Source of the DNA: Apostichopus japonicus
Lineage: Eukaryota; Echinodermata; Holothuroidea; Aspidochirotida; Stichopodidae
Assembly: GCF_037975245.1 (NCBI RefSeq)
Contig: NC_092561.1
Location: forward strand, 8,858,501-8,922,500
Length of the DNA: 64,000 nt
Reading direction: 5' to 3'
The notes under the pieces were generated by a model. The model had not been told where the DNA came from and did not search any database. It saw only the letters and a program-made list of their open reading frames with translations. Shown here piece after piece: positions 53,101-63,990 of the stretch. Position numbers and translations under genes: made by a program. Numbering within the stretch: position 1 is the stretch's first letter; each line of letters starts with the position of its first letter.

Positions 53101-55215
53101 TGATAGTTGTATATGAAGTCAAACTTGACTTAACTTCTAAACCATTCCAATCAGTTTTATAACCTATGGTTAGTTTTATAATGAATTCCATGACTTAGGA
53201 AGCTTCACTGTATGCTCATTTGCAACACTAACTGATGATTGCGGTTGATTGGCTCATCTTTCCAATGAATATTCAGAGATACATTGTAACAGATAAGATG
53301 TGTGATCTAATCTTTTTCATCCAAATTTGCATCCGCCTCTGAACGTCCTTACCTGACAGACAAGTGTGTAACCGCAAGCATATCATCCACTTCTTTTTTT
53401 CCCCCTTTGTTTTCTTTTTCTCAGTATTCAAACTAGCAACCGGTAGTATTTTTTTCAGTCCTCCAATCATAACTTCCAGGAAACCCATAACTTAGCATCA
53501 GAGGACTTCACTTTAATACATGTGATTACAAGGAATGGGAATGGATGCTTTACGTGGTAGTATTTACTCCTGCCTCTCACCTCTTCAAAAGAGAAGACAA
53601 TGGCCCAAAAAGGCAACTACGTTCAGAAAAAGATGTCAGTCAACCCCAAATTTTCATGGTGAGTAAAAATTTTTGTTTTGCACTATATAACACAATATCC
53701 TTGGGCTGAAGCAGAGTCATGTCCAAACACAACACCATATGTTACTGATATCCTTTGTTTTAGATATTTCAATTTAATAGAACATGGTTACCTTAAATCC
53801 TGTATACCTTTAGCCCTTTAACTGTTGCTATCTCCTCCTCTTAGGCATAAACAAACCGCGATGAAACTTCAGGAAATTGAAAGGGAAACTTGCAAGAAAC
53901 AGAGCATGCAAAATTTACATTACAGGATAAACCAGGATGAACCATAAACTATGAATATTTCATTTATTTTCCAATCTATGTTTGTTCCTTTCTCTCTCTC
54001 TCTCTGTCAACATCAAGGCAATACTGTTGAATTTTAATTTTTGGTTCAGGGAAAACTATGTGCTGATTGGGATGACCTATACAATATTTAATATACATTT
54101 ACTGTGCCTGCAAGAAAAACCCCCAAAACAACCTCATATTAAATACAGCACAAACTCAAACACCCAGCAATGTATTCAATGCTTTATCTGCACTCACCGT
54201 ATTGAAAGAACCCAGGAAGAAGCAGAGTTTTACGGAAAAATAAATTTTTCCCAATCTTCGGTGGAATAGGCTCAAAACCGACCTGTGAAATATAAAAGAA
54301 TAGATAGATTAGAAGTGAACTGAACTGAAATTAGGAAAAAAATTGGCCATATGGTAAAACAACGTGTTATCATAACTAAGTTAATAGCCGTTTTGATCAA
54401 AATCTGGGATGAGTATAAAAAGCCAAACGGCACAAAACCTGCAGAATAAGGAGGAAAAACACTTGTGACAGAAAATTTCTTTGTTAAACTTCTGACTTTT
54501 AAGTTTCTTTCTTGGTCATTAAATTTAATGATTTAATTAGTCAATGAGGGTTTAGGCTAAGCCTAGGCCCCAACGATGTCGAAAACAAATGATACAACTT
54601 CTGGCACAGGTTTTGCTTATACTGAATCTTGCTTGAAAATTCTATATTTTAAGTCATCCAGTATGATGACATGTCATTCACTTAAGATCCAAATATTCCA
54701 AACAGTTCATAAAGAAAATATTTAACTATCCCTGTGTTATGCTGTGATGAAATAACATTACACAAATATGTTACTTGTTAATGTTACTGTCACTTAGGCC
54801 TTGCCTAGGGTAGCTTAGACCTAGCCTTGATCCCTAGTACTCGGATATGAAGTTTTGAGATATGGTAGTAACATTCGTATAGTTAGAACTAAGACTTAAT
54901 ATCCTTGCTAAATGACTAGGTTTTACATTGCTTATCGTGCTAGACAAATTCGCCTTCACTGTTTCAGCAGTCAAAATAACACTAGGTCTTACTTAGGCAA
55001 CATACAGTACAATGTAACGTTTCGGTATCCTAACATACGATTATAAGATAGGGTACAGCCGTAAGCCTATCTCATGGTATCGGCCTAGCCTATCACTGCG
55101 ATGATACTACGAAGCTCACCTGGATTAACGTTTTAACGTATCCCATAGGATGTGTAAATGTGGTGATAGCTACATTTACAGCCAGCTGCGTCCATGGATC
55201 TGGTGAAGTCGACAT
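37606..55215 (-). CDS. MTCH2: Mitochondrial carrier homolog 2 (MTCH2-type), 11 exons
   Basis: CDS = complement(join(37606..37698, 38739..38814, 39714..39781, 40424..40471, 42410..42503, 44177..44236, 45944..46053, 47396..47485, 48444..48550, 54198..54282, 55120..55215)), 927 nt, 308 aa. Every intron is GT-AG and every junction keeps frame. The protein follows vertebrate MTCH2 (~303 aa) end to end: MGYVKTLIQVGFEPIPPKIG near the N-terminus, SHPFQVIAVRSMVQFIGRE mid-protein, GIMGFFAGLVPRVL, MMTYPLGLVSTLM, and SPPFTPVYPTWRDCW near the C-terminus. MTCH2 is a divergent SLC25-fold protein of the mitochondrial outer membrane, known as a BID receptor and an insertase for helical outer-membrane proteins. 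The carrier signature Px[D/E]xx[K/R] is degenerate here, as usual for MTCH proteins. Length favours MTCH2 over the longer MTCH1; invertebrates may have one gene for both. Confidence 0.95.
38049..38108. repeat. (TA)n microsatellite in MTCH2 intron 10
   Basis: AT dinucleotide run preceded by CACACA. Confidence 0.9.
38371..38575 (-). repeat. tRNA-derived SINE, family S2, truncated copy
   Basis: Closely matches 45252-45480: AGATCCTCC..., CGAAGAAGCCTCATTGGCTT, AACGTCCATGATTATGAATT. On the minus strand its head reads ATAAGGTCC...GGTTCGAGTCACT (B-box) but the A-box end is missing. Confidence 0.8.
38739..38814 (-). CDS. MTCH2: MTCH2 exon 10
   Basis: Encodes GLAAGSPPFTPVYPTWRDCW to LSER; acceptor TTCTCAG, donor AGG|GTAACA. 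Confidence 0.92.
39714..39781 (-). CDS. MTCH2: MTCH2 exon 9
   Basis: Encodes FVAGMMTYPLGLVSTLMTVN; ends in phase 2. Acceptor CGTAG, donor GG|GTAAGT. Confidence 0.9.
40036..40180 (-). repeat. tRNA-derived SINE, family S1, copy 1 (MTCH2 intron 8)
   Basis: Minus strand: A-box-like TAGTCAAGTAGTTAAGGCAG, B-box-like AAGTTCGAGTCC, then TGTCCTTGGGCGAGGCACTT, a body sequence common in metazoan SINEs. Matches 48884-49023. Confidence 0.8.
40424..40471 (-). CDS. MTCH2: MTCH2 exon 8 (short)
   Basis: Sixteen codons, MSNAKEVRSYMHAITG, between ACAG and GTAAGT; phase 0. Too short to appear as an open frame but needed to join exons 7 and 9. Confidence 0.88.
40535..41037 (+). mobile_element. LINE 3'-end fragment (CR1/L2-like), ORF2 C-terminus plus 3'UTR
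   Basis: The frame 40535-40768 encodes a C-terminal reverse-transcriptase-ORF motif: HNTRQADYLHPRQ, NNFSKNSLHQRAITLWNPLP, then a Leu/Lys-rich end. This pattern typifies ORF2 of non-LTR retrotransposons. The ~270-bp 3'UTR ends in an AAATGAAATGAAAAT-type tail, as in CR1/L2 elements. The element is 5'-truncated, so dead. It lies antisense in MTCH2 intron 7. Confidence 0.75.
41612..41970. repeat. 21-bp minisatellite, ~17 copies (MTCH2 intron 7)
   Basis: Unit like CATGTACAAACCGATGCCAAT. Being a multiple of 3 and mostly stop-free, it leaves open frames on both strands with heptapeptide repeats (MPIMYKP; HDWHRFV); these are not genes. Confidence 0.95.
42410..42503 (-). CDS. MTCH2: MTCH2 exon 7
   Basis: Encodes AGLVPRVLMDVLTLW to YILDDN, a transmembrane-type segment. 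Donor AAT|GTAAGT. Confidence 0.93.
43641..43815 (+). mobile_element. LINE ORF2 C-terminal fragment (MTCH2 intron 6)
   Basis: Encodes LRRNVKDWTGLDMPDLLATA then NRSEWRTM, the WTGL...L...A..R..WR pattern at the end of many LINE ORF2 proteins, stopping at 43776. A (GAGT)n run follows, consistent with a LINE 3' end. Truncated. Confidence 0.6.
44177..44236 (-). CDS. MTCH2: MTCH2 exon 6
   Basis: 60 nt encoding GFIAPFREVYNENGIMGFF; phase 2 at both ends. Acceptor TTTTCAG, donor GC|GTAAGT. Confidence 0.92.
45252..45480 (-). repeat. tRNA-derived SINE, family S2, full-length copy (MTCH2 intron 5)
   Basis: The minus strand starts TGGGAGCGTTAGCTCAGTGG (A box TAGCTCAGTGG) and has B box GAGTTCGAATC. The non-tRNA body matches 38371-38575. 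Confidence 0.85.
45944..46053 (-). CDS. MTCH2: MTCH2 exon 5
   Basis: Encodes SAKLTVSHCC and SHPFQVIAVRSMVQFIGRE, the best-conserved segment. Acceptor CTCCAG, donor AA|GTGAGT, phase 2. Confidence 0.93.
47396..47485 (-). CDS. MTCH2: MTCH2 exon 4
   Basis: Thirty codons of polar, charged loop (KLEEHFPSQE to NEFLTE), matching the variable hydrophilic segment of MTCH2. Phase 0 at both ends. Confidence 0.85.
48444..48550 (-). CDS. MTCH2: MTCH2 exon 3
   Basis: Encodes VGHIRKVDGFFGLYRG to ARITSQ; acceptor AAACAG, donor CAG|GTAAGA, phase 0. Intron 2 before it is the longest (5647 bp). Confidence 0.92.
48884..49023 (-). repeat. tRNA-derived SINE, family S1, copy 2 (MTCH2 intron 2)
   Basis: Minus strand: GGGCGTTGTGGTCAAGTGGT (A box), GGTTCGAGCCCTGG (B box), then TGTCCTTGGGCAAGGCACTT. 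Better preserved than the copy at 40036-40180. Confidence 0.85.
49955..50245. repeat. Dispersed repeat with two internal ~150-bp similar units
   Basis: CCGCACCCGCTCATGAATATTAATG (first 20 informative) recurs as CCCCGTCCACTCATTAATATGCATG, and CATACCAAGTATGAA as TATACCAAGTACGAC. ACCAAAAACAATAGG also occurs near 34193, so the family is dispersed. Confidence 0.55.
52547..52862. repeat. ~67-bp minisatellite, 4-5 copies (MTCH2 intron 2)
   Basis: Unit: CCCTGTAATACACACTGYAAC, AGTAATGCCACTGTTAACAC, then GATTCACACTAGGCCTCG. Spacing 66-71 bp. Confidence 0.92.
54198..54282 (-). CDS. MTCH2: MTCH2 exon 2
   Basis: Encodes VGFEPIPPKIGKNLF to PGFFQY and ends in phase 1. Acceptor CACAG, donor G|GTGAGT. Confidence 0.9.
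55120..55215 (-). CDS. MTCH2: MTCH2 exon 1
   Basis: ATG at 55215-55213; 32 codons from MSTSPDPWTQ to YVKTLIQ; donor CAG|GTGAGC, phase 0. Confidence 0.88.
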
Positions 55216-57503
55216 GATGTCTTTGAAATGATGGAATTTCTCCTACGAAATTGTAACGCAACTCCGTTCTTGTACTCTTGTATGCATGTGGAAATGAAGG
55301 ACACACTATATGTGTGCAAATCGAAAGTTCATTGCTGCAGACAATCTGTGACGTAGGGGAAATCCCCACATATTGTGCGCGGCTACACATTAGTTCATGT
55401 TTGGATAGTTTTTGTGGTTTTGTGGTTTTCACAACGAAATACCCGAAATATCGATACAAATTTAAGAGATCAGTGCATTAATAAAATAATAACAATATTT
55501 CGAATCGACGTCAAATGGAGCATATTTGGGTTTGTAGACACCCAGTACACATACAAAGAACCAAGTTGCTGTTGATTGAGGGGCGGGTGAGTGGGGTTTA
55601 AGATGACAAATTTTTGAAGGAAAATACACAAAACCCTCTAAAATCTATCGCCTGCATAACCAGCAAGTCACTGGCGAAAAACGTTGAATGCATGGTCGGT
55701 AGCTTGTGGAAGAAATCGACGAACTCAGTGGCACTTCTGCTATGGGTAAGGGCAGGGGAGGGGAGGGGTGAGAATGAATTTTGTGAGACACTCGAATGGA
55801 GGGTGTTGATTATGGAGAATTCGCCATTCTCAAGTCGTGGTTATTCCACGGGGACAATTTATTTCTTAATTCAATTTTCTCTATGTGTGAGAATGATAAT
55901 TCAGAGAAAATAAATTCGCAAGGAGAATATTTTTGAAACGTTTTAGCTACAAGGAAACCCAGATTTGGTCACAATATACTTTTGACCTTTTAGAGAATCA
56001 CTGTGAGGGAGAACGGTGGCTAGAATTGGTATTTTTGAGGATCAAATATTATATTCTACGCGAGTATGCAAAATACTGCTCGAAAATACTTTGTAGGAAA
56101 ATGACATTTTCCAAACATATTTAAGGTGGGGGAAGGTGGGGGTAAAATATATAGGATTAACCCACCCATCTCACCCCCCCCCCCCACTTTCCATGAATAC
56201 CTCACTGCTTGGAATCAGAATTTGATCAAACTGAAAGTATCGATGTTGAACCAAAGTTAGTACCAAACAATTAAAAAACATTGTTTTCACGGTCAGCTTA
56301 TATGTCTAAATCTACAGTGCCTTACCACTGTTCTTCAATTTACAGTATTTGCCAGAAAATGTGATATGTTATCAGCAAAGAAATTATCGCTCTCTCACGA
56401 GATAGTACATAGTGTGGAAAAGTAAACGAGAACAAGACGTTACGGTGTCCGCGAGTCACCGTGCTGAAAATTTCGCTCATATTTATAGCGGTATACCGCC
56501 ACCATTGTACTGTTCACTAACCGTGAATTCGGCCTCCGAAAAATCACTCTTTTTTTTGAGAATTATTAGAATGTAGCATTGTACATTTGGTAACGCCATG
56601 AATTTGGTGGGACAATAAAATGATAAAGGAAGATTACAATTTGACGAAAACTTACACAATTTGTGCTCGACTTACCTCTCACAATTTTAAGGGTGAGAGT
56701 TCCGCCCATGAGCATATATATTAATATTTATCCTCGTTAAGTTAAGGTCAAGGGTCATCTGTAGGACATGCATCCTACATCACCTTGCGAGATTATACTA
56801 CGTAGAACAATGCGATATCATGATGTAGGCCTACCCTACATATTCGAGCGAATAAATACAAAAAGCGAATACATTTGGTAGTGGGAACTTTCTCAATAAA
56901 TGTAAATACTTAAATCAAAATAATTTAGAATAGGCTATTGATGTAATGTCTCAACTGGTTTTCTTGTTAAGGAATTTATTATATCCCCCTCTTCAACCCC
57001 TCCCTTCCCTCTCCTCCCCCTAGAGTCACTGACAATATGATAACTCTGTAAAATCTGTACTGGTATAATACGGCTTAAAACCATAACAATTTTTCTCCAT
57101 TTGTAGAATATATGCCTTGGATCGCTTCATTAAAGTGGAAACAATGTAAGGAGGAAAGGGGGAGGAGGAGGAAGGGAGCCCGGGGTTGGGGCGGTGTGGG
57201 GTGCATGAGAGGAAGGGAGGGGGCAGGTGGTGTAAGGGAACCTTTATACTTTCTACTGGCATCTACGTCAAAGTTTCAATTAAACTAGTGCGAGGATTTA
57301 CGCGTTCAATTACGTCCGGGCATGCGCAAACCCTTATTATGTTGATTACCGGTAACTCTGCACATCAGTGGCTTTTGAATAAACACATTAGAATTACGAT
57401 ATGTCACACAGTGTATCGGTACACTCGAAATTTTCAGTTTGTTGATTTTTATTGGGGCCGTAATTTTGTTGTTGTCCCCAGGCTTATTTCTTCTTTTATA
57501 GTT

Positions 57504-57668
57504 TCTACGCCAAGCACTTTATACACTTCACTATAGTTTGTTGTACAGCGTACTCCTATAGTCATGAAACTAAAATGAAATTAGAGCGCCAAACACTTTA
57601 TACATCTAACTAGTTGTCGTACAACTTACTTCCCAGTAGTGATGAAAACGAAAATGAAATTAGAGCAC
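57504..57668. repeat. Tandem duplication, ~79-bp unit
   Basis: Two copies run from GCCAAGCACTTTATACA/GCCAAACACTTTATACA to AAAATGAAATTAGAGC. Confidence 0.85.
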
Positions 57669-58872
57669 CTTTTTAATTCAATAATGCTCGTTTGGTCGTG
57701 CTATCGTGTGATTCTATATGTTCATCAGTTGCAGCGGAAATATTTGTGTTGGTAATTTTATGTCATGCCTTGTGATTATGACTTGAAATGGAGTGCACTT
57801 AGGTTTAACAAAGTACAATGACTATATGACATACATGGGAGCAAAGATTGTTTTCTACAAACGAACAAAAATCCTCAACCAGGCAAATCCGTGTTTGATA
57901 ACTTACACACGCGTACGAGCTTATAATGATAATGGAAGTACTGTGGCTTTATCCGTGTTCGAACCACGGCGTGTTTATACATCAACTCGTTATTTATTTA
58001 GGTGCTTGTGTACCGCGCGGGATGAGCTAAATTTGCTTACTTATGTTTTAATCCTTGTACAAAGGACATGTGGATAGGGACTCTTGACAAACATTTGTAG
58101 CAGCCTTCGTTTGGAACTGTTTTAGCTTCTTCGTATGGGACGCGGTTTTGTTCAACTGTATATAATGCTTTATAATATTCGATTGTAGTGCGGAAACATT
58201 TCTCTGTACCAGATCCACGGAGGGGACAGCGGTTATTGTAAATGTGTGAATACCTCCATCGGTGGAACAGAGCGTTCGAAAGTTTACTCGGAGAAGATCG
58301 CTAAATTATCGAGTTGTCTATACACACAATCTCTGGAATTAAGTCGTTTCTGCTGTAACTGTTGAGAATGTTCAGTGCCATGTGTGGGTTAACTTGATGG
58401 TAATAATATGAGTTCGCGATTCACACTGTTAACTTATTCGGAGTATCTATAACGACAATCGTTTGGTAAGTTGTGATTTGATGTTTTATTTTTACATAAA
58501 TTGATATGTTTTCTTTTCTGGTTTATTCAAATCTGGGTCATTTAGCGAGGTTATTAACTATGGAGTAAAATTAAGATTGCTTCTTGAATAAAGGCTCAAT
58601 GTTTCTATATGTTTAGTTTCATCCTACTACCGTTGTACAAGGAGAGGGGAATGGAGGGGGGGGGGAGCTTGTATGTATTATATATTTTGGAAATAACAGC
58701 TTTATACATTTCAATACAGAAATGATATTTGTAAGAGTGATATGGACAAGTCGATAATGTTATAGATTGTTAATTCCGAGTCTTTACCAGCATTTAGACT
58801 CGATTGTGTCATGTACAGACTTGTATATATAGTGTGCATGGGTACAATGCATAACATACAAGTATAGGTCTA

Positions 58873-59115
58873 CAATGCCCGCCGAGTACCAGTAAAAATC
58901 CCCAGGTACGAGTACATGAGACTTGCTATTTCCGAGTACAAGTTCAAAAGATAAAATCCCGACGATACCATTGCGAGTACGCTTGTACGGGAAAACGTAC
59001 CTGAGTACCGAGTTTTGCGAGTATACAGAAAAATATACTCGAGTACCGAGTTTAGCGAGTACAGATAAATGTACTCGAGTATGAGTACGATTACGAGTAC
59101 TCTAGTACTACAAAT
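58873..59115. repeat. Degenerate GAGTAC-rich repeat
   Basis: GAGTAC and GTACTC occur more than ten times, e.g. CTCGAGTACCGAGTTTAGCG repeated twice with small changes. Confidence 0.8.
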
Positions 59116-60176
59116 CTGCTAACGTCATCAGTGATGACGTCATCCAGCATGTGCCTATACATGTGCTCAATAGATCAATGAGAATGAACAAATAAAACAC
59201 AATAAATTAAAATAAAAAATAAAGATATTAATTTATGTAAAACAAACAATGCATGTAAAGTATTATGAAATGTTTCTGACCCATTTTTGAATCGTGGGTA
59301 AGAACACGTAGGGTTTCATTAGGGCTCAAATCACATGTTTCGGGGGTGTTGGGTTGTTTTCACACACCCACAAAAAACATTGCCCCCATAGAATTAGCAC
59401 AAGTACTCGGTGCTTTTTGTCGGCTGGACTCAGGAAGATTGTTGATAATGGCTCGACTCGAGCTTAACATGAAAATCTCTTGATACCAGTCTGCTTCTGC
59501 TGCCCCTTTTCCATTACCCTACCCTAACCCTCCTATTACACCCCTCCCCCACCCTAGGATGCTGACTCAGCTGTTATCAATTGGTCACTGCTTTTTAACC
59601 AATACCAGTATAGTCACAACCAAGATTTTTCTTAACTATTCATTGGCCTTCATTAGTGTGACAGTGTGTAACTTACACACACACATTAACTAGTACGCGT
59701 CCCTCCGTGATCAGATTAAACAGTGTGTGTATTGCAGTATAATGAAATCATACAGTATGTTTCCTTGTCTTTACTCCGGTATAGAGAGATAACTGACTAA
59801 CGGAAACAGTAAATCATGTAAAACAAACAACTGAGAACCCTTATTAAATTTTATATCACATAAAAGTAAAGTGAGTCCAAGGAAATATTAAAGGGACATA
59901 TCCTATATCCACATCAGCAAATGTAAACTGCACGTATCATACAATGTTTGATATAGATATCATAATTTAATGTATACATATATATATATATATGTATACA
60001 TACATACAAGAAATATGGTCACACCGTCTTTTGCGCCCAGGTGTCCGACGATCGTCACACAGGCATGAAACTCGAGGAACAACATGCTGTAAGTTACCAT
60101 ATACGTATACTATATTATGTACTCTACTATGTATTGAGCGCTTTGCACCAGGAAGTGAACGACTGAATCTTTGCAT

Positions 60177-60200
60177 GTATATATATATATATATATATAT
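60177..60200. repeat. (TA)n microsatellite
   Basis: Short TA run; a similar one is at 59975-59993. Confidence 0.9.
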
Positions 60201-61178
60201 AAACTCATAGTGAAGTGCGTTAACTTGAATGCAACGTAACCATGGTAATAAAATGACCGACTACGAAGTATAACAAAACTGAAACAGAATGTAGAAATTG
60301 TATCCCCCTCCCCCCCCCCCCCCTCGATTGTAAAGATGCCTTTACCATCAAGTGAATTTTCACAGCCAAGGAAAACAGAAGAATACCGCTGTTGATTCAG
60401 TTTCATGTATCACGTTCAAGTGTGGTATAGGAGGTATCAAAAATACATATATTCTGTATTCTGAGGACAAAACTTGTGCATATATACTTCAAAATCGAAG
60501 AAAGCATACTCCAAAATTAAAATCAAATTGTTTATTTGTTCACGCACTAAAAATTCAAAGATTGAATTTACTCCTCATTTTTTGTTTTTAACTCCTAAAA
60601 GAGATTTGCTATTATATATAATGCTGATAAATTATACCGTGTTATTGAAAGTTAGCAATTCAATTAAACGAAACCTTACCGTATATAAACTACCGATTTT
60701 TGTCCCTTTTTGCCCTTTGTTTGAAGTTTAAAGATGTTATTCATATTATTAACAACTAATGCATTTGTTTATGCAATTGCTGTTTTAAAACAAAGTTTCT
60801 CTTTTAAAATGATATATAACTATACGGTACCCCTTTAATGAACAGATCTGAAAGTGATACCTTACTCGTGATAAAAAAAAAACATGTTTTTTCCTTGTTC
60901 GATAAAGTGATTGTTTCATTTGTAAACTCTATCGGGTAACAAAAGCCTTTGATTAATTATGAAGCGCATCTGTTCTCTTGAAACAACTAAGAGTTAACGA
61001 ATTAAAAATGTTACAACAACAACAAAGCAACAGAAAAAATAGGATAATACACAAGAATATTTTTTTTACAGTCAAACTGATTTTCTGATAATTTTGGAGG
61101 GAGTCTGTTTTACGGTGATACTTTATCCATGCACATATGATAATGGATTACATAGAGAGGGTTTGTCTATAGGCCTAG

Positions 61179-61180
<2 letters not shown>

Positions 61181-61258
<78 letters not shown>
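61181..61258. repeat. (TA)n microsatellite
   Basis: TA run of about 75 bp broken once by AATT. Confidence 0.95.
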
Positions 61259-61260
<2 letters not shown>

Positions 61261-62404
61261 AATGTGTAGTGAGTCGTACGGTGTAACCATGGAAACCAAA
61301 ATGGCGGACTTGGCGTAATTAAACGACCTGGAGGATGTAAACAAAGTGCAATTGAGTGTATATGAAAGCACTTTGATAAGATGATTAATCACCCGTTGCT
61401 AATATTACCAATGTATTATCTTCTTATAGAACAAAAATAACTTGATGTTTCAACGGGCTCGGGAAGAGATACATGGATGGGGGAGGGGGATTCTGTATCA
61501 AAGCCCCATCTGACAAACAAATTATTGTCTCATTGTACTTTATGTATTTTGCCATAAATGTAGGTTTCCACGTTCAAATGACCTTTCACATATATAACAT
61601 ATTTTATATGTATTCACTATTAACCGTCACAGTGATTGCACAATTTACTCTAACAGGATCATCAAAAGATTCGTGAAAGTGCATCAACTAACATCTTGTC
61701 TAATTTCTAACGTTTTTATTACAATCCATCAAGCCTGGAGGCTAAAATAGCGAAGTTGAAAAGAAAAGAAGGCTATTAATGCTTTTCATTTCAGAACGGA
61801 CCATTAATTGTCTATTCGATAGAAATCACTTCACTTAGTCCCATCAGTCTAAATTCTCTAATGCTTTAAGTGTGTCTCCCACTTAATGCAATCGCAGCTT
61901 TCTTTACTAATGTATGCACTGCAACACTGATTGTTGCGTACGTTATATAACGCTTCTGTTTTTTTGTTTTTTGTTTCTTTTTTTGTGGGAGGGGGGGGGG
62001 GGTTGACTCTCTCAAATGTTAATTATTTACAAGGGGAAAAGGGAATGAAAGGAAGCTTTCCCTGTGGAACTTATACTTGTTTCTTTTTTTAAACTATGTT
62101 ATTTAATGAGGATATCTGTAATGTATATGATAACACAATTTGAACCGTGCAACAACAAACGCGTGTAGATATCTGCCTACGATATGCATTTGATATATCA
62201 ATTAAAAAAAGGAGGAAATTTGAAATGTAAGGAAGAAAGTGATTAAATTGTATTGTTTGCAACACAAAAAAAAAATGAATTTGATAAGTCAAAGGTTCGA
62301 AACCCATGAATCTACTCAATAATTATTTTCTCTTGTTCCTCCCATAACATTACTGGTATCTCTCCCTCTCCCCATCCGGCGATTCCATTTCCCACTTGTC
62401 TATT

Positions 62405-63022
62405 TCCCCCTTGTCTCTCTCCTCGTGTCCCTTCTCCCCTCTTATCCCTTACTCCCGTCTCCTCCCCGGCCTCTTTCCCGGCCACCTCCCCTTCCCTCTC
62501 TCCCTCTCCTCCTCTCTCCCCCTTTCCTCTTTAATTCCCGTCCCCTCCTTTTCAAAGTTCCCCTCTCCGCGGCCTTATAAATTTCCCCTCTCCATCCTGT
62601 AAAGCCCCCCTATTGCCCGAAGCCGGTCACATCATCACGATTATACTAAAGAAGTTTGAAACAGGGTAAGTCCAACTTACGGTGCCATATTGAACTAAAT
62701 TGTTTTGTATTTCCATATACCTTGTCCCTCTCCTCGTGTCCCTTCCCCCATATTGTCCCCTTCCTCGTCTCCCCCTCGGCCACCTCCCCTTCCCTCTCTC
62801 CCTCTCTCCCCCTTTCCTCTTTAATTCCCTTCCCCTCCTCTTCAAAGTTCACCTCTCCGCGTGGCCTTATAAATTTCCCCTCTCCACCCTGTAAAGTCCC
62901 CCTATTGCCCGAAGCCGGTCACATCATCACGATTATATACTAAAGAAGTTTGAAACAGGGTAAGTCCAACTGACGATGCCATATTGAACTAAACTGTTTT
63001 GTATTTCCATATATAGACATAC
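62405..63022. repeat. Tandem duplication, ~300-bp pyrimidine-rich unit
   Basis: Both copies run from TCTCCTCGTGTCCCTT through CCTTATAAATTTCCCCTCTCC and GCCCGAAGCCGGTCACATCA to TTTTGTATTTCCATATA. The copies are offset 294-311 bp and nearly identical in the second half. Confidence 0.92.
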
Positions 63023-63659
63023 CCAATTCCCTATCTAGGTTAGGGCACTTCTAAACAAACCTTCCCGTTTGGCCCCTCATGTTAACTTACTCTCTCTTTT
63101 TTCTCGGTTATTCTTTATCTTCCCGCTCTGACAAGACAAGTGTAATCTAACCATGTATGCCTTTTAAATAAAGTATTATCCAGTCGTGCCGCCGATAACG
63201 TTTTTTTTTCTTAGGGATCTATCTTTGTTATCTTTTGCTTATTTGAAGACGTACATATGTGAGATAAAAGTATGGGGCCTTGAGATTATGTTATTTTGAA
63301 AGATTAGGTACGAGTTCACTTGATACTGATATGCTGATTATAGGCCTGTACATATGAGATGTTATATATCATCCGTACATTTTTAATCAAAGCCTCCTGA
63401 AGTCTCGAGTTTCATTTTCCTCCCCCTTTTTCAGGTACTGCTTTTAGTTTTTTAGTTTTTTTTCTTTGCCTTTTCATTTCTTTTCTGATTAACCTTAAGC
63501 AGCAGATAAGGTGATACGTCGTTATGCATATAACTTCCAAACCTTGTGCAAGTCATAGTGACGTAACCGAAGGAATTTCAGGCTTTCATTGTAACAAAAG
63601 TAGGGGTTTCTTCCCCCCATGTTTCGTATATGGCAAGCCATGTGGGACAAACACTGCAT

Positions 63660-63990
63660 AACATATCCGCGTATTAATTCGAATATATACGCGTATTAAT
63701 TCGAATATATACGCGTATTAATTCGAATATACATGTGTTGTAGCCTACATGTGTAAAGTTTCGCTTTTTGAAGCGATCTCGCGAGCCCGCCAAAACATTT
63801 ATCGTTGGTATATGTACACAGCAAGAGCGGAAATGTTTTTTCGTGTATATTCTAATTAATCCGTGCATATATTGGATTTAATCCCCATATGTATTTTATT
63901 TAATACGAGTATCTATTCGAATTAATACGTGTATATATTCGAATTAATACGTGTATATATTCGAATTAATACGCGGATATATTTAAGCCA
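63660..63990. mobile_element. Foldback built of a 22-bp tandem unit
   Basis: The left arm (63668-63732) repeats ACGCGTATTAATTCGAATAT three times; the right arm (about 63840-63985) carries the reverse complement (ATATTCGAATTAATACGYG) in several copies around a ~100-bp spacer. Possibly continues past the window end. Confidence 0.75.
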
